A stretch of DNA of 18,007 bases from JBMOLK01 sp049325575 (GCA_049325575.1 JBMOLK010000073.1:1-18007); one strand, 5' to 3'. Counted from the stretch's first letter, positions 7,377-14,471 are shown. Program-made: numbers and translations. Notes: generated by a model not told the origin, from the letters alone.

Positions 7377-8282
7377 CTAATCTGCATCCCGGCGAATACC
7401 AGCTGTTATCGGATAGATGAGGCCTTTAAAACTCCTCTTTTCATATAGTATTATTAAAGTTGTCGTAACTCCAAGTAAGAAATTCTGAAAAAACAATTCT
7501 ATTATAGTTGAAACAACTAATATGGTAGGTAATGTACCTATTTGCTGTATCATAGGTAACAATCCGCCAAAAACAAATAGGAACGTACCCACTAGAATCA
7601 TACGTTTTACTGTAGAAACTCTTAAGTAAATAATTGCTGGAATAACGGAAACAACCATAATCAACGCTCTAATGGGTTCTAATATTAATATTTCTAGCGT
7701 ACTTGGTAATCTCAAACCGTTTATTTGATTAATATAAAAATCCATGGTAAATAGTTTGGCATTTATAAAGCCAAACACATAATAGTAAATAACATAACTG
7801 CCTGCACTTAGAAGTATTCGCCATATCCACCCAAGAAAGCTTCTTTTTTGAATTCTCGTACTCTCATTCTCTTGACTTTCACTCTTAAAAAGTAATACAA
7901 TACCAATGCTCACTATCATGTACATAATAAGTTGCTGCCCCATTAAAGTTTGAGCTGCTTCCCAACTTACTATCCCCGGTGTAAAAAACAATGCTTCAAG
8001 TATCTGAGCTACTACATTTAATAAAAGCATTAAATAAATCGTAAAAAAGACCCTTAATTTCTTAATTCTCATGCATTTAATGATAATACCATAAATAATT
8101 GAGATAAAAAAACCTGATAAAAACATACTAAATATTATATAACTCATATCACTTTCTACTTTCGGAAATTTACCTCCTAAGCTTGTTAAAAGGCCAGCCG
8201 ATATCATCAATGCAATTAAATTCAGAACTCCAATTATTACACCTTTCCATAAAAACTCAAACATAACTTTCAATATTTTCAT
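7377..8282 (-). CDS. Multi-pass membrane protein of unknown function
   Basis: This 301-residue integral membrane protein has seven to eight hydrophobic helices, roughly at residues 10-33, 46-70, 75-98, 112-132, 147-170, 200-222, 227-250 and 255-282. A charged loop (residues ~135-147, SESQENESTRIQKR) separates two halves of four helices. I do not recognise the family and see no transporter, kinase or protease motif. The start is excellent: AAGGAGG lies 6 nt before the ATG. It is the first gene of an apparent operon with the lipoprotein and the two-helix protein. The remains of a methyltransferase gene end 43 bases upstream. A permease-like or envelope-stress role would fit but is not shown. 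Confidence 0.82.
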   Translation of the reverse strand: MKILKVMFEFLWKGVIIGVLNLIALMISAGLLTSLGGKFPKVESDMSYIIFSMFLSGFFISIIYGIIIKCMRIKKLRVFFTIYLMLLLNVVAQILEALFFTPGIVSWEAAQTLMGQQLIMYMIVSIGIVLLFKSESQENESTRIQKRSFLGWIWRILLSAGSYVIYYYVFGFINAKLFTMDFYINQINGLRLPSTLEILILEPIRALIMVVSVIPAIIYLRVSTVKRMILVGTFLFVFGGLLPMIQQIGTLPTILVVSTIIELFFQNFLLGVTTTLIILYEKRSFKGLIYPITAGIRRDAD

Positions 8283-8325
8283 CTTGAACCTCCTTAATAA
8301 TTATACCCCCAATATACATTGTTTC

Positions 8326-8784
8326 CTAACCCTTTCTGAAAAGCAGATTCACTACATTAAGGTTTATATAAATCTCGCTATCTTTCTCTTCAACACCATA
8401 AGATTTTACTACATCATCAATTTCAGATTTAATCAGTTCTTTATATATTTCATCAACTAATCTAGGGAATCTAATGCTTGAATAAAAGGCTTTTTCAAGT
8501 TCTATACCATATCTTCAAAAAAGCATTTGGTATATTAATACCATAATATAATTCAAATTTTATATTCTTAAGACTTCTATCTTTAGCTTTTTTATTATTT
8601 AACTCTATTACATTTTCTGCAATATCAAGTCCATAAACAAAATAATCCTTACATAACCTTGCCAGTTCAAAAGCTATATAGCCATTGCCTGTCCCAAATC
8701 CAAGTATTTTCCGTTTTTTTGCACTTCAAATGTGGGCATAACGACCTCATACTCCTTCTTTATGGCATTCTCATGCTTTACCCT
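8326..8784 (-). pseudogene. Decayed class I SAM-dependent methyltransferase
   Basis: On the minus strand three pieces of one protein lie in different frames. The first (from ~8784) reads ENAIKKEYEVVMPTFE and ends in KYLDLG, the start of SAM motif I. About base 8694 the frame shifts by one, and the next piece continues with TGNGYIAFELARLCKDYFVY then GLDIAENVIELNNKKA (motif II). Near 8520 it breaks again; the third piece reads YGIELEKAFYSSIRFPRLVD and runs to the TAG at 8326 (EIYINLNVVNLLFRKG). The parts that normally follow motif II, including the catalytic loop, are missing, so an internal deletion accompanies the frame break. No start codon precedes the first piece. In family terms the intact protein would exceed 200 residues. 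The remains abut the stop of the neighbouring gene at 8791. Confidence 0.85.
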
Positions 8785-8790
8785 TTAAGT

Positions 8791-9210
8791 CTAAATATCA
8801 AAACTAGTATTTTTTAATAGGCTGTAGTAATTCCCCCATTTTGCAGTAAAGCATAATATGACATAATCGGGGTCTTCAACTCCTAAAGGATAGTATTTTT
8901 TATCACCTTTTTGCCAAAACCTCTTTTTAGTTTCTAAATCATTATGTATTTCAATATCTCCAACAAGCATTAAACCTTCAAAAAGTAGCTTATTTACAAA
9001 ATAAACACTTACTTTGTTATCTGTCTTTAGTTGTTTAACTCTTTTTGACGATGCATTCGTACTAAACCATATTTTCTTAAGACCTTCATTTTTAGCCTTA
9101 AATAAAGCTTTAATGTTTGGATATCCATCTTCACCATTGGTTGCAAGCATTGCAATTTTAGACCTATTAGCTAGCTTTAATGAATTTTTCATACCCTTCT
9201 CTCTATCCAA
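8791..9210 (-). CDS. Pyridoxamine 5'-phosphate oxidase-like (general stress protein 26 type) protein
   Basis: This is a split-barrel flavin-binding fold protein of about 139 residues. The opening DREKGMKNSLKLANRSKIAM, then LATNGEDGYPNIKALF and IWFSTNASSKRVKQLKTDNK, match the small clostridial and bacillary pyridoxamine-oxidase-like proteins that bind FMN or F420-type cofactors. Genuine PdxH activity is unlikely because the protein is short. The start is debatable. GAGGTGAT overlaps the GTG at 9219 and the ATG at 9216, so the TTG at 9210, about 8 nt from the GAGG core, is the best-placed start and leaves the conserved region whole. Downstream lies the broken methyltransferase, and nothing suggests a functional partner. 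The family is confident; the reaction is unknown. Confidence 0.82.
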   Translation of the reverse strand: MDREKGMKNSLKLANRSKIAMLATNGEDGYPNIKALFKAKNEGLKKIWFSTNASSKRVKQLKTDNKVSVYFVNKLLFEGLMLVGDIEIHNDLETKKRFWQKGDKKYYPLGVEDPDYVILCFTAKWGNYYSLLKNTSFDI

Positions 9211-9219
9211 TATCATCAC

Positions 9220-9414
9220 CTCAACATTATTTTCCTAAATGTGTATCTAACCGACCATGAATGGGCCTTGGGTATATAGATCCCATATGCAATATTCCTT
9301 GTTCCGTTTTGTCTATCCTTTATTAATTAGCGCTCTTATATCCTGTGTTGTTCTTATTGAATATAATTGATAATATAGTTGAAATCATCCCTATACCAGT
9401 TAAGCAAAAACTCC
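9220..9414. other. Gap with short coding-like fragments
   Basis: This 195-base gap contains two short minus-strand frames with protein-like composition. One, at about 9320-9408, reads CLTGIGMISTILSIIFNKNN and ends at a stop, resembling a lone terminal membrane helix. The other ends just before the ribosome binding site of the pyridoxamine-oxidase-like gene and reads MGSIYPRPIHGRLDTHLGK. Neither has a convincing ribosome binding site. They may be leftovers of lost genes or chance frames. I see no terminator or promoter here. Confidence 0.3.
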
Positions 9415-10065
9415 TTATAAGTTTTTATATAAATCATCTATAATCGGCTGTAATTTTTTACCCCATATTTTGTAGCCAGGCCGGGTTATGTGAATTCCAT
9501 CCGGTAATAACTCTCGATTTACCTTATTGTTTTTGTCAATATATTCTTCACCAATATCTAGAAATGTTATCTTTCGACTTAGTGACAGATTAAGCAGTAT
9601 ACTATTTATTTCTAATATTGTGTTCATATAGTTATTGCAAAGATTATCCGCGTCTCTTGGCAATAAACCCATTAAAATAATAAGGGTATGTGGTAATTTT
9701 CTCTGTATAATATCTATTAGTTGGGTTATCCCTGCATATATTTCTTTTGCACTATATATAGGCAGATTATTTGTACCAACAAGCAATACAACTATTTTTG
9801 GCTCAATATCATCAATTTCACCATTAAGTAATCGCCACCTTACATTCTGTATTGTATCACCACCTACTCCAAAATTTTCCGGGTTATATTCAGCAAAATA
9901 CAAATCCCACAATTCCGGGTTTTCAGACCATCTTCTTGTTATTGAATCCCCAATGAAAAGAAGATCTATCTTTTTAGTCTTCTTAATTTCCATGAAATGA
10001 TTATGCCTTTCGTTATGGTGGTCATCATTTCTTTCAATAGCATCATTGATATCTGGTTTTGCCAT
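9415..10065 (-). CDS. SGNH/GDSL-family hydrolase
   Basis: This is a serine esterase or acylhydrolase of the SGNH superfamily, 216 residues. All four blocks are visible: FIGDSITRRW with the nucleophile S41, NFGVGGDT (oxyanion glycine ~67-69), VLLVGTNN with N100, and LPDGIHIT with D189 and H192 spaced DxxH. There is no signal peptide and it starts with a hydrophilic His/Asp-rich segment, so a cytoplasmic enzyme is likely. The architecture resembles platelet-activating-factor acetylhydrolase-like members acting on acetyl or other short acyl esters, possibly on carbohydrates. The ATG is preceded by GGGAG at about 8 nt. It lies 53 bases after the ketopantoate-reductase-like gene on the same strand and may be co-transcribed. 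Confidence 0.92.
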   Translation of the reverse strand: MAKPDINDAIERNDDHHNERHNHFMEIKKTKKIDLLFIGDSITRRWSENPELWDLYFAEYNPENFGVGGDTIQNVRWRLLNGEIDDIEPKIVVLLVGTNNLPIYSAKEIYAGITQLIDIIQRKLPHTLIILMGLLPRDADNLCNNYMNTILEINSILLNLSLSRKITFLDIGEEYIDKNNKVNRELLPDGIHITRPGYKIWGKKLQPIIDDLYKNL

Positions 10066-10118
10066 TTTTAAGTCTCCCTATATACCTTTGTAATCAGATT
10101 CCGTGCACCAGATTAGAT

Positions 10119-11084
10119 CTAGAGATTAGCCTTCTTTGCATTGCTAACATAACTACTATAAGATTCCCATTTATTCATTTTTAGTCCTAATTCTTTGCCC
10201 TCTTGCAACACTTCCTCATATCCTGTCACCATTTCTTTAAGTCCATTTTTCATATGACCCTCTATCATAAATAATTCATCATCGTCGCTAAACATCCTTT
10301 TAAACATAGGCACTGTTAATAGTTTAGGATAGTACAAAAAATTAATAGGGCTAATTTTTCTTGCATTAATTCCCCTCTTTTCACATACCTTTAATCCTTC
10401 ACGGGCTACATCAATCAATTCGCTAATTCTTCTATAAGACCTAACCACACTTGTAGGGGAGCCATACTTGAGAAATACTCCAATACCAGAAGACTGCTGT
10501 ATGTAATGTGAAATTATCCAATGCTCGATATTCTCAGTAATTTTCGGGCGCATTCCTGCTTCTTTTAAAATTTCATATAATGAGTTAACTTTATCGGAGT
10601 TACTATTATCAACAGCACCTATTCTCGTGTTTCCATCTCCAAAAATGATAGTTTTTATCATTCTATTCTCTCTTGTACCACCTACCATATGCGGAAAAGC
10701 ATATATGTACTGCTCTTTTTGAAGTATTTCTTCAAATTCTTCAGAACACTTCCAATTATTTTGGAATATTACAATTGTTGATTTTTGCAATTTACCGCTA
10801 ATTTCTTTTAAGGTTTCTATAATATGCTGTCGCTGTACTGGTACAAATACAAAATCGTAGTCATCATCTATTCCTTCTAACGAATCCACGTTTAGGTGAA
10901 GCACTTCCTTACCTTCAATTCTCTTTTTCTGCCTTTTATCAACGAATTCAATAGTAATCCCTTGATTTTTATAAAGATCCTCTACTTCCTTTTTTACCAA
11001 TAGGGTAACATTGTACCCTGCTTTCGATAATTGCCATCCATAGGTTGATCCTATAACACCAGTTCCAATAATTAACAGTTTCAT
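10119..11084 (-). CDS. Ketopantoate reductase-like (ApbA/PanE fold) oxidoreductase
   Basis: This 321-residue NAD(P)-dependent oxidoreductase has an N-terminal Rossmann fold opened by MKLLIIGTGVIGSTYG (GxGxxG at residues 7-12) and an ApbA-like all-helical C-terminal domain. The conserved segment after the Rossmann domain reads EHWIISHYIQQSSGIG. In true ketopantoate reductases this region is W-x-K-x-x-x-N, and here the lysine position is occupied by I191. It may therefore be a paralogue with another substrate rather than PanE. I chose the ATG at 11084 because GGAGG lies about 7 nt upstream. The frame stays open for 50 more codons upstream, but that extension is Cys-rich and unlike the family. 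It precedes the SGNH hydrolase gene on the same strand. Confidence 0.88.
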   Translation of the reverse strand: MKLLIIGTGVIGSTYGWQLSKAGYNVTLLVKKEVEDLYKNQGITIEFVDKRQKKRIEGKEVLHLNVDSLEGIDDDYDFVFVPVQRQHIIETLKEISGKLQKSTIVIFQNNWKCSEEFEEILQKEQYIYAFPHMVGGTRENRMIKTIIFGDGNTRIGAVDNSNSDKVNSLYEILKEAGMRPKITENIEHWIISHYIQQSSGIGVFLKYGSPTSVVRSYRRISELIDVAREGLKVCEKRGINARKISPINFLYYPKLLTVPMFKRMFSDDDELFMIEGHMKNGLKEMVTGYEEVLQEGKELGLKMNKWESYSSYVSNAKKANL

Positions 11085-11333
11085 TATTACCCTCCAGCAG
11101 CAAGTACTCAATCCATATAATCCCATTATATCTTTTCTGGCCTGCAGTTCAAGCCCTAGAAAATGAGACCCGTAACACACATGACCACAGCAATAGGTTT
11201 TAATCCGACAGGACGTCAGGCATCCCCCCGTCAATTTCAGCTAACTTACATCAAGTTATTCGGAAAAGATATATATATTGCCAAATAAATCCTTAACAAC
11301 ATTTTAGCAGAAATTCCTTCATTTTACCATATT

Positions 11334-11411
11334 TCAAAAAAATCCTTTGGAGAAAATAATAGGTGGGGTAAGTAGGGGACTGACCTTTTGCTCTCTTTTT
11401 GCGCTGAACAT
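11334..11411 (-). CDS. Possible 25-residue small peptide
   Basis: An ATG at 11411 on the minus strand is preceded by GAGGGGG at about 8 nt, a very good ribosome binding site. The frame runs 25 codons, beginning MFSAKREQKVSPL and ending in SKGFF. It lies between the Crp/Fnr gene and the oxidoreductase gene. The ribosome binding site sits in the loop of an inverted repeat (11413-11452). The peptide is unlike any family I know. It could be a remnant of a gene start or a chance frame. Confidence 0.25.
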   Translation of the reverse strand: MFSAKREQKVSPLLTPPIIFSKGFF

Positions 11412-11412
11412 A

Positions 11413-11452
11413 TAATTTTCCCCCTCAACATATATTTTGAAAGGGAAAATTA
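11413..11452. repeat. 10-bp inverted repeat with 20-base loop
   Basis: The arms TAATTTTCCC (11413-11422) and GGGAAAATTA (11443-11452) match perfectly. The left arm and loop also carry a near-duplicate pair, AACATATAATTTT and AACATATATTTTG, at 11408 and 11427. No T run follows, so a terminator is less likely than a regulatory structure or the scar of an element. Confidence 0.5.
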
Positions 11453-11573
11453 AAAAGTGCATAAGGAGGTTTTTATCCTACACATGCACTAATGTTATCA
11501 TTGTAAAAAGGACAGAAATGGAATAAAAATGCAGCAATAAAACAAAAGAAGAATCAAGGAAGTGAGAATACCT

Positions 11574-12251
11574 CTATATCCAATCCTTAAGCTTCTCTTC
11601 GTTGATAATAATGATCTTATCTTTTGTCTCTGTAATGGATTTTTCCTTTTTAAACTTGCTTACAGCCCTTGAGACGGTTTCTCTTGTGGCACCGATCATT
11701 TCCGCAAGCTCCTGGCGTGAAAGACCTATATCCACCAGAATGCCTTTTTCTGTCTTTCTTCCGTATTCCTTTGACAATTTTATGATTTGTGATGCTGTGC
11801 GGGAGAATACGTCATTAAATGCCAGATCCTTAATTTTTTGTTGGGCAAATATCAGTTTCCTGGCCAGGATTTTTATAATTTTTAATGAAAGCTCCGAATT
11901 CTGTTTGACCAGGTTTTCAAGCTCGATATTTCTTATGATACCTATGACAGCATCTTCATAAACGCTTGCAGAAGCAGGGTAGGGTATATTGTTAAAGAGT
12001 GTGACTTCCCCGAATACATCGCCGGGGCCAAAGATGTGGATAATATGCTCTTTCCCGTCTTCGTATGTCCTATAGACCTTAACCTTGCCAGACTTTATAT
12101 AATAAAAGGCTTCACCCGGCTCACCCTCCATAAAGACAATCATATTCTTTTTATAGTTTCGTTCTATTGATATATCCGAGATCTTTTCCAGATCCTCCTC
12201 TGAAAGCTCTGAAAAAAGCGTAAAATGTTTTATGTACTGTATATTTTCCAT
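11574..12251 (-). CDS. Crp/Fnr-family transcription regulator without cysteines
   Basis: This is a 225-residue dimeric DNA-binding regulator. The N-terminal cyclic-nucleotide-binding-like jelly roll holds FMEGEPGEAFYYIKSGKVKV and FGPGDVFGEVTLFNNIPYPA. The E of FGE is kept, but the Arg that contacts the cAMP phosphate in Crp is not present (PYPASASV). No cysteine occurs anywhere, ruling out an Fnr-type Fe-S cluster. The long dimer helix (~residues 108-140) leads to a winged helix with LSRQELAEMIGATRETVSRA. The recognition helix pattern R-E-T-V-S-R is the Crp-like type that reads TGTGA half-sites. The ATG at 12251 has GGGAG 10 nt upstream, while the GTG at 12260 would overlap the ribosome binding site. 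It is divergent from the PfkB kinase gene, which is a likely target. The effector is unknown. Confidence 0.93.
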   Translation of the reverse strand: MENIQYIKHFTLFSELSEEDLEKISDISIERNYKKNMIVFMEGEPGEAFYYIKSGKVKVYRTYEDGKEHIIHIFGPGDVFGEVTLFNNIPYPASASVYEDAVIGIIRNIELENLVKQNSELSLKIIKILARKLIFAQQKIKDLAFNDVFSRTASQIIKLSKEYGRKTEKGILVDIGLSRQELAEMIGATRETVSRAVSKFKKEKSITETKDKIIIINEEKLKDWI

Positions 12252-12273
12252 TAAATTCACTCTCCCAAGGATT

Positions 12274-12282
12274 ATTATAGCA
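12274..12282 (-). promoter_or_regulatory. Extended -10 promoter of the Crp/Fnr gene
   Basis: On the minus strand TGCTATAAT (12282-12274) is an extended -10 element. A weak TTATAA lies 17 bases further upstream as -35. Transcription would start near 12267, just before the GGGAG ribosome binding site, giving a very short leader. Confidence 0.55.
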
Positions 12283-12340
12283 GAGCATTGGAGAATTTAT
12301 AACCCTCTTTTTTTATATCAGTAGATTCATTTATAATGTG

Positions 12341-12349
12341 TGGTATAAT
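12341..12349 (+). promoter_or_regulatory. Extended -10 promoter of the PfkB-family kinase gene
   Basis: TGGTATAAT forms an extended -10 element with no strong -35 (TAGATT at 12322-12327 is the best candidate, with 16-base spacing). Three TTATAA hexamers at 12297, 12331 and 12350 surround this promoter and the divergent one. They could be part of a shared operator. The kinase ATG is 32 bases downstream. Confidence 0.55.
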
Positions 12350-12380
12350 TTATAAAAATGCTATGTAAGCGGGAGATATT

Positions 12381-13322
12381 ATGATTACTACAGTAGTTCT
12401 AAATCCGGCCATTGACAAGATATATTTTGTCGATGATTTTCAAGTGGGCAAAATGTTCCGGGTAAGTGAAACGGTCAGGTCAGCCGGGGGAAAGGGAATA
12501 AATGTTGCTCGTGTAGCCAATATCCTGGGGGAGAAGGTTTCATCCATAGGATTTAAAGGCGGTGAGGCAGGCAGCTGGCTTCAAGCCCAACTTATAAAAC
12601 AGGGTGTTTGTACTGGCTTTATAGAAGTGGAGGGTGAGTCAAGAACAAACAACAATATAATTGACAAGGTTAACAAGACAGAGACAGAAGTTCTGGAGGC
12701 TGGCCCTTATATTACTCCAAAGGACATAGACAGGTTTTTGGCGGTTTATGAAGAGGTGCTTAAGAATACCAAGGTCCTTGTTTGCACGGGAGGACTTCCA
12801 CAGGGTGTACCGGAGGATATCTATAAGACTCTTATAGATATGGCAAGGCTTCATGATGTGATTACCATACTTGATGCAAGCGGGAAAGTTTTAGAAGAAG
12901 GCATGAAGGCCAGGCCATACGTGATTAAGCCAAATTTAAGAGAACTGGGCAGTTTGGCTGGCAAGGAACTAAAGGATATTGACGATATACTTAAAGTCTC
13001 AAGGGGTATTGCTGCAGCAGGAATAGAGGTTGTGACAGTCTCAATGGGGGACAGGGGAGCTCTCATGGTTACCCGGGATACCTGCCTTTGGGCAAGGGTG
13101 CCGGCTGTAGATATTGTAAACACTATTGGATCGGGTGACTCGATGGTTGCAGGATTTGCGGCAGGACTATCAAGAGGTTATAGCCTAAAAGAGACATTGA
13201 AGCTGGCAGCGGCTTGTAGTGTAAGCAATACACAGTTTGTAGAGATTGGGGTAGTTGACAAGACGGCAGTTTCAGAACTGGAAAATAAAATAGAAATACT
13301 TGAGGTAGGGCATAAGATATAA
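12381..13322 (+). CDS. PfkB-family sugar-phosphate kinase (1-phosphofructokinase / tagatose-6-phosphate kinase type)
   Basis: This is a 313-residue ribokinase-fold kinase that would phosphorylate fructose-1-phosphate or tagatose-6-phosphate with ATP in the cytoplasm. The first PfkB signature AGGKGINVARVANILGE (residues ~35-51) is the FruK/LacC form. The second, NTIGSGDSMVAGFAAGLSRG (~247-266), carries the catalytic base D253 in the anion-hole loop. VIKPNLRELG (~181-190) and VSMGDRGALMV (~220-230) are the expected ATP-side blocks. Length is normal for the family. The ATG has GGGAG 5 nt upstream. There is no fructose phosphotransferase transporter nearby, so the in vivo substrate is open. The gene is divergent from the Crp/Fnr regulator and converges with the GGDEF gene across a hairpin. 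Confidence 0.93.
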   Translation: MITTVVLNPAIDKIYFVDDFQVGKMFRVSETVRSAGGKGINVARVANILGEKVSSIGFKGGEAGSWLQAQLIKQGVCTGFIEVEGESRTNNNIIDKVNKTETEVLEAGPYITPKDIDRFLAVYEEVLKNTKVLVCTGGLPQGVPEDIYKTLIDMARLHDVITILDASGKVLEEGMKARPYVIKPNLRELGSLAGKELKDIDDILKVSRGIAAAGIEVVTVSMGDRGALMVTRDTCLWARVPAVDIVNTIGSGDSMVAGFAAGLSRGYSLKETLKLAAACSVSNTQFVEIGVVDKTAVSELENKIEILEVGHKI

Positions 13323-13333
13323 GCCCTATCCTC
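13302..13333. terminator. Hairpin overlapping the kinase stop codon
   Basis: The arms GAGGTAGGGC (13302-13311) and GCCCTATCCTC (13323-13333) pair over 10 bp with one bulged base and an 11-base loop. The TAA stop of the kinase gene lies in the loop. The structure lies between two convergent genes only 22 bases apart, so it is probably a shared terminator. The following T run is poor in both directions. Confidence 0.55.
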
Positions 13334-13344
13334 TTGTAAGTATA

Positions 13345-14391
13345 TTAATGAGTATATTTGTCCAATGTTTGGGAAGTCTCCATAATCATGCTGTCCAGCT
13401 TTTCTTTAGCCGTTAGACTTGATGCAGCGGTATTGTTTTCGTATGCTTCAACCTTGTTGCGGCTGCTTGACTTCGCCCTGTACAGAGCTATATCCGCTTC
13501 ACCGATAATCCTAACTATATCCGAGTCTGCTTTTGTATAAAGAGATGGTGCTGCACTGCTGACTCCAAGGCTTACTGTGATTGGAACAATTTCTCCCTTT
13601 AGCTCGAATTTATGATTATGTATATTACTTCTTATCCTCTCCGCCAAAATTTTTGCGCCGTTAATATCGGTATTGGGGCAGATCACCATTAGTTCATCGC
13701 CTCCATACCGTCCTACAATATCAACATCTCTCACTGATGAGGTTATTTCTTCTGAAATCTCCTTAATAAGCTTGTCTCCCATCAAGTGCCCGTAAGTGTC
13801 ATTTACTTCCTTAAAATGGTCAATATCAATTATGATAAGTGATATTGCCTCATTATAGCGTGCTGCACGCTGTATTTCGCTTTCCAGCCTTTCCAGCACA
13901 TATCCCTTGTTGAATAACCCTGTAAGAGAGTCTGTAATTGCCATCTGCTCTAGAAGAGTGTTTTTCTCCATTAACTCTTTGTTCTTTTCTTCAAGCTCCT
14001 TTTGCATATTAAGAAGCCTTATAAGGTTATTTATACGGGCCAGGATCTCCGGAAAGAAAACCGGTTTTGTAATATAGTCGCTGGCACCCTGCAGAAAACC
14101 ATAGACTTTTGAGTTAACATCGGAATCCGAAGTCAGCACTATTATGGGAATATTTGAGGAGATATTCATGGATTTTAATGTTGTAAGAATATCCCTGCCA
14201 TCTTTACCTTTCATAAGTATATCAAGAAGTATAATAGTGGGTTTGCTTACTTCGATTAGCTTTAGCGCAGTTTCTTCATCATTTGCTGATAGTACGTCAA
14301 AGCCCACGTTGTTTAGCCGTCCGGCCAGTTCATCCGTTAGAAGCTTGTCCTGGTCAATTAACAAAATTCTATCTGCCTGATTTTTTTTCAT
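13345..14391 (-). CDS. Response regulator with GGDEF domain, probable diguanylate cyclase
   Basis: This 348-residue two-domain signalling protein would make c-di-GMP from two GTP when its receiver is phosphorylated. The receiver spans residues ~8-125: phosphoacceptor D57 (IILLDILMKG), T87 in VLTSDS and K109 in ITKP. The acidic pocket is D13-Q14-D15 rather than the usual adjacent acidic pair. A coiled coil (~126-152) leads to the GGDEF domain with TDSLTGLFNK, IDIDHFKEVNDTYGH and RYGGDELMVI. The active-site loop reads GGDEL (230-234), with Leu in place of the final Phe. An RxxD inhibitory site (RDVD, 221-224) is placed correctly for product feedback. The ATG at 14391 follows GGGAGGA at 7 nt. 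The gene is divergent from tex. The cognate kinase is not in the window. Confidence 0.93.
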   Translation of the reverse strand: MKKNQADRILLIDQDKLLTDELAGRLNNVGFDVLSANDEETALKLIEVSKPTIILLDILMKGKDGRDILTTLKSMNISSNIPIIVLTSDSDVNSKVYGFLQGASDYITKPVFFPEILARINNLIRLLNMQKELEEKNKELMEKNTLLEQMAITDSLTGLFNKGYVLERLESEIQRAARYNEAISLIIIDIDHFKEVNDTYGHLMGDKLIKEISEEITSSVRDVDIVGRYGGDELMVICPNTDINGAKILAERIRSNIHNHKFELKGEIVPITVSLGVSSAAPSLYTKADSDIVRIIGEADIALYRAKSSSRNKVEAYENNTAASSLTAKEKLDSMIMETSQTLDKYTH

Positions 14392-14471
14392 ATGTGTTCC
14401 TCCCCCAAAAAAGATATATATCAATAAGCTTTTTTCTTATATTTACCCTTATTTTTGATTTATAATCGGGC

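Larger units (their letters stand above)
11085..11573. other. Non-coding stretch with repeats, about 490 bases
   Basis: There is no convincing gene here. On the minus strand, AAGGA-type repeats occur at 11290-11294, 11315-11319 and 11343-11347 (read as TCCTT on the plus strand). Two of the intervening blocks contain TGnTAAAAT motifs that resemble extended -10 elements and might drive the oxidoreductase gene. A 10-bp inverted repeat sits at 11413-11422 and 11443-11452. A hairpin-like GTGCAT...ATGCAC element at 11457-11488 contains an AAGGAGG with no usable start behind it. A GC-richer patch lies at about 11140-11240. Confidence 0.5.

Noticed and set aside
8283..8310. TATAAT at 8305-8300 as promoter of the three-gene membrane operon
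   Set aside because: The start of transcription would fall inside the ribosome binding site, and no -35 box is present.
11085..11234. A 50-codon N-terminal extension of the oxidoreductase
   Set aside because: It is Cys-rich and unlike the family, while GGAGG is perfectly placed before the ATG at 11084 where the Rossmann fold begins.
11375..11386. GGGGACTGACC as a mark of an insertion sequence end
   Set aside because: No inverted partner, target duplication or transposase is present nearby.
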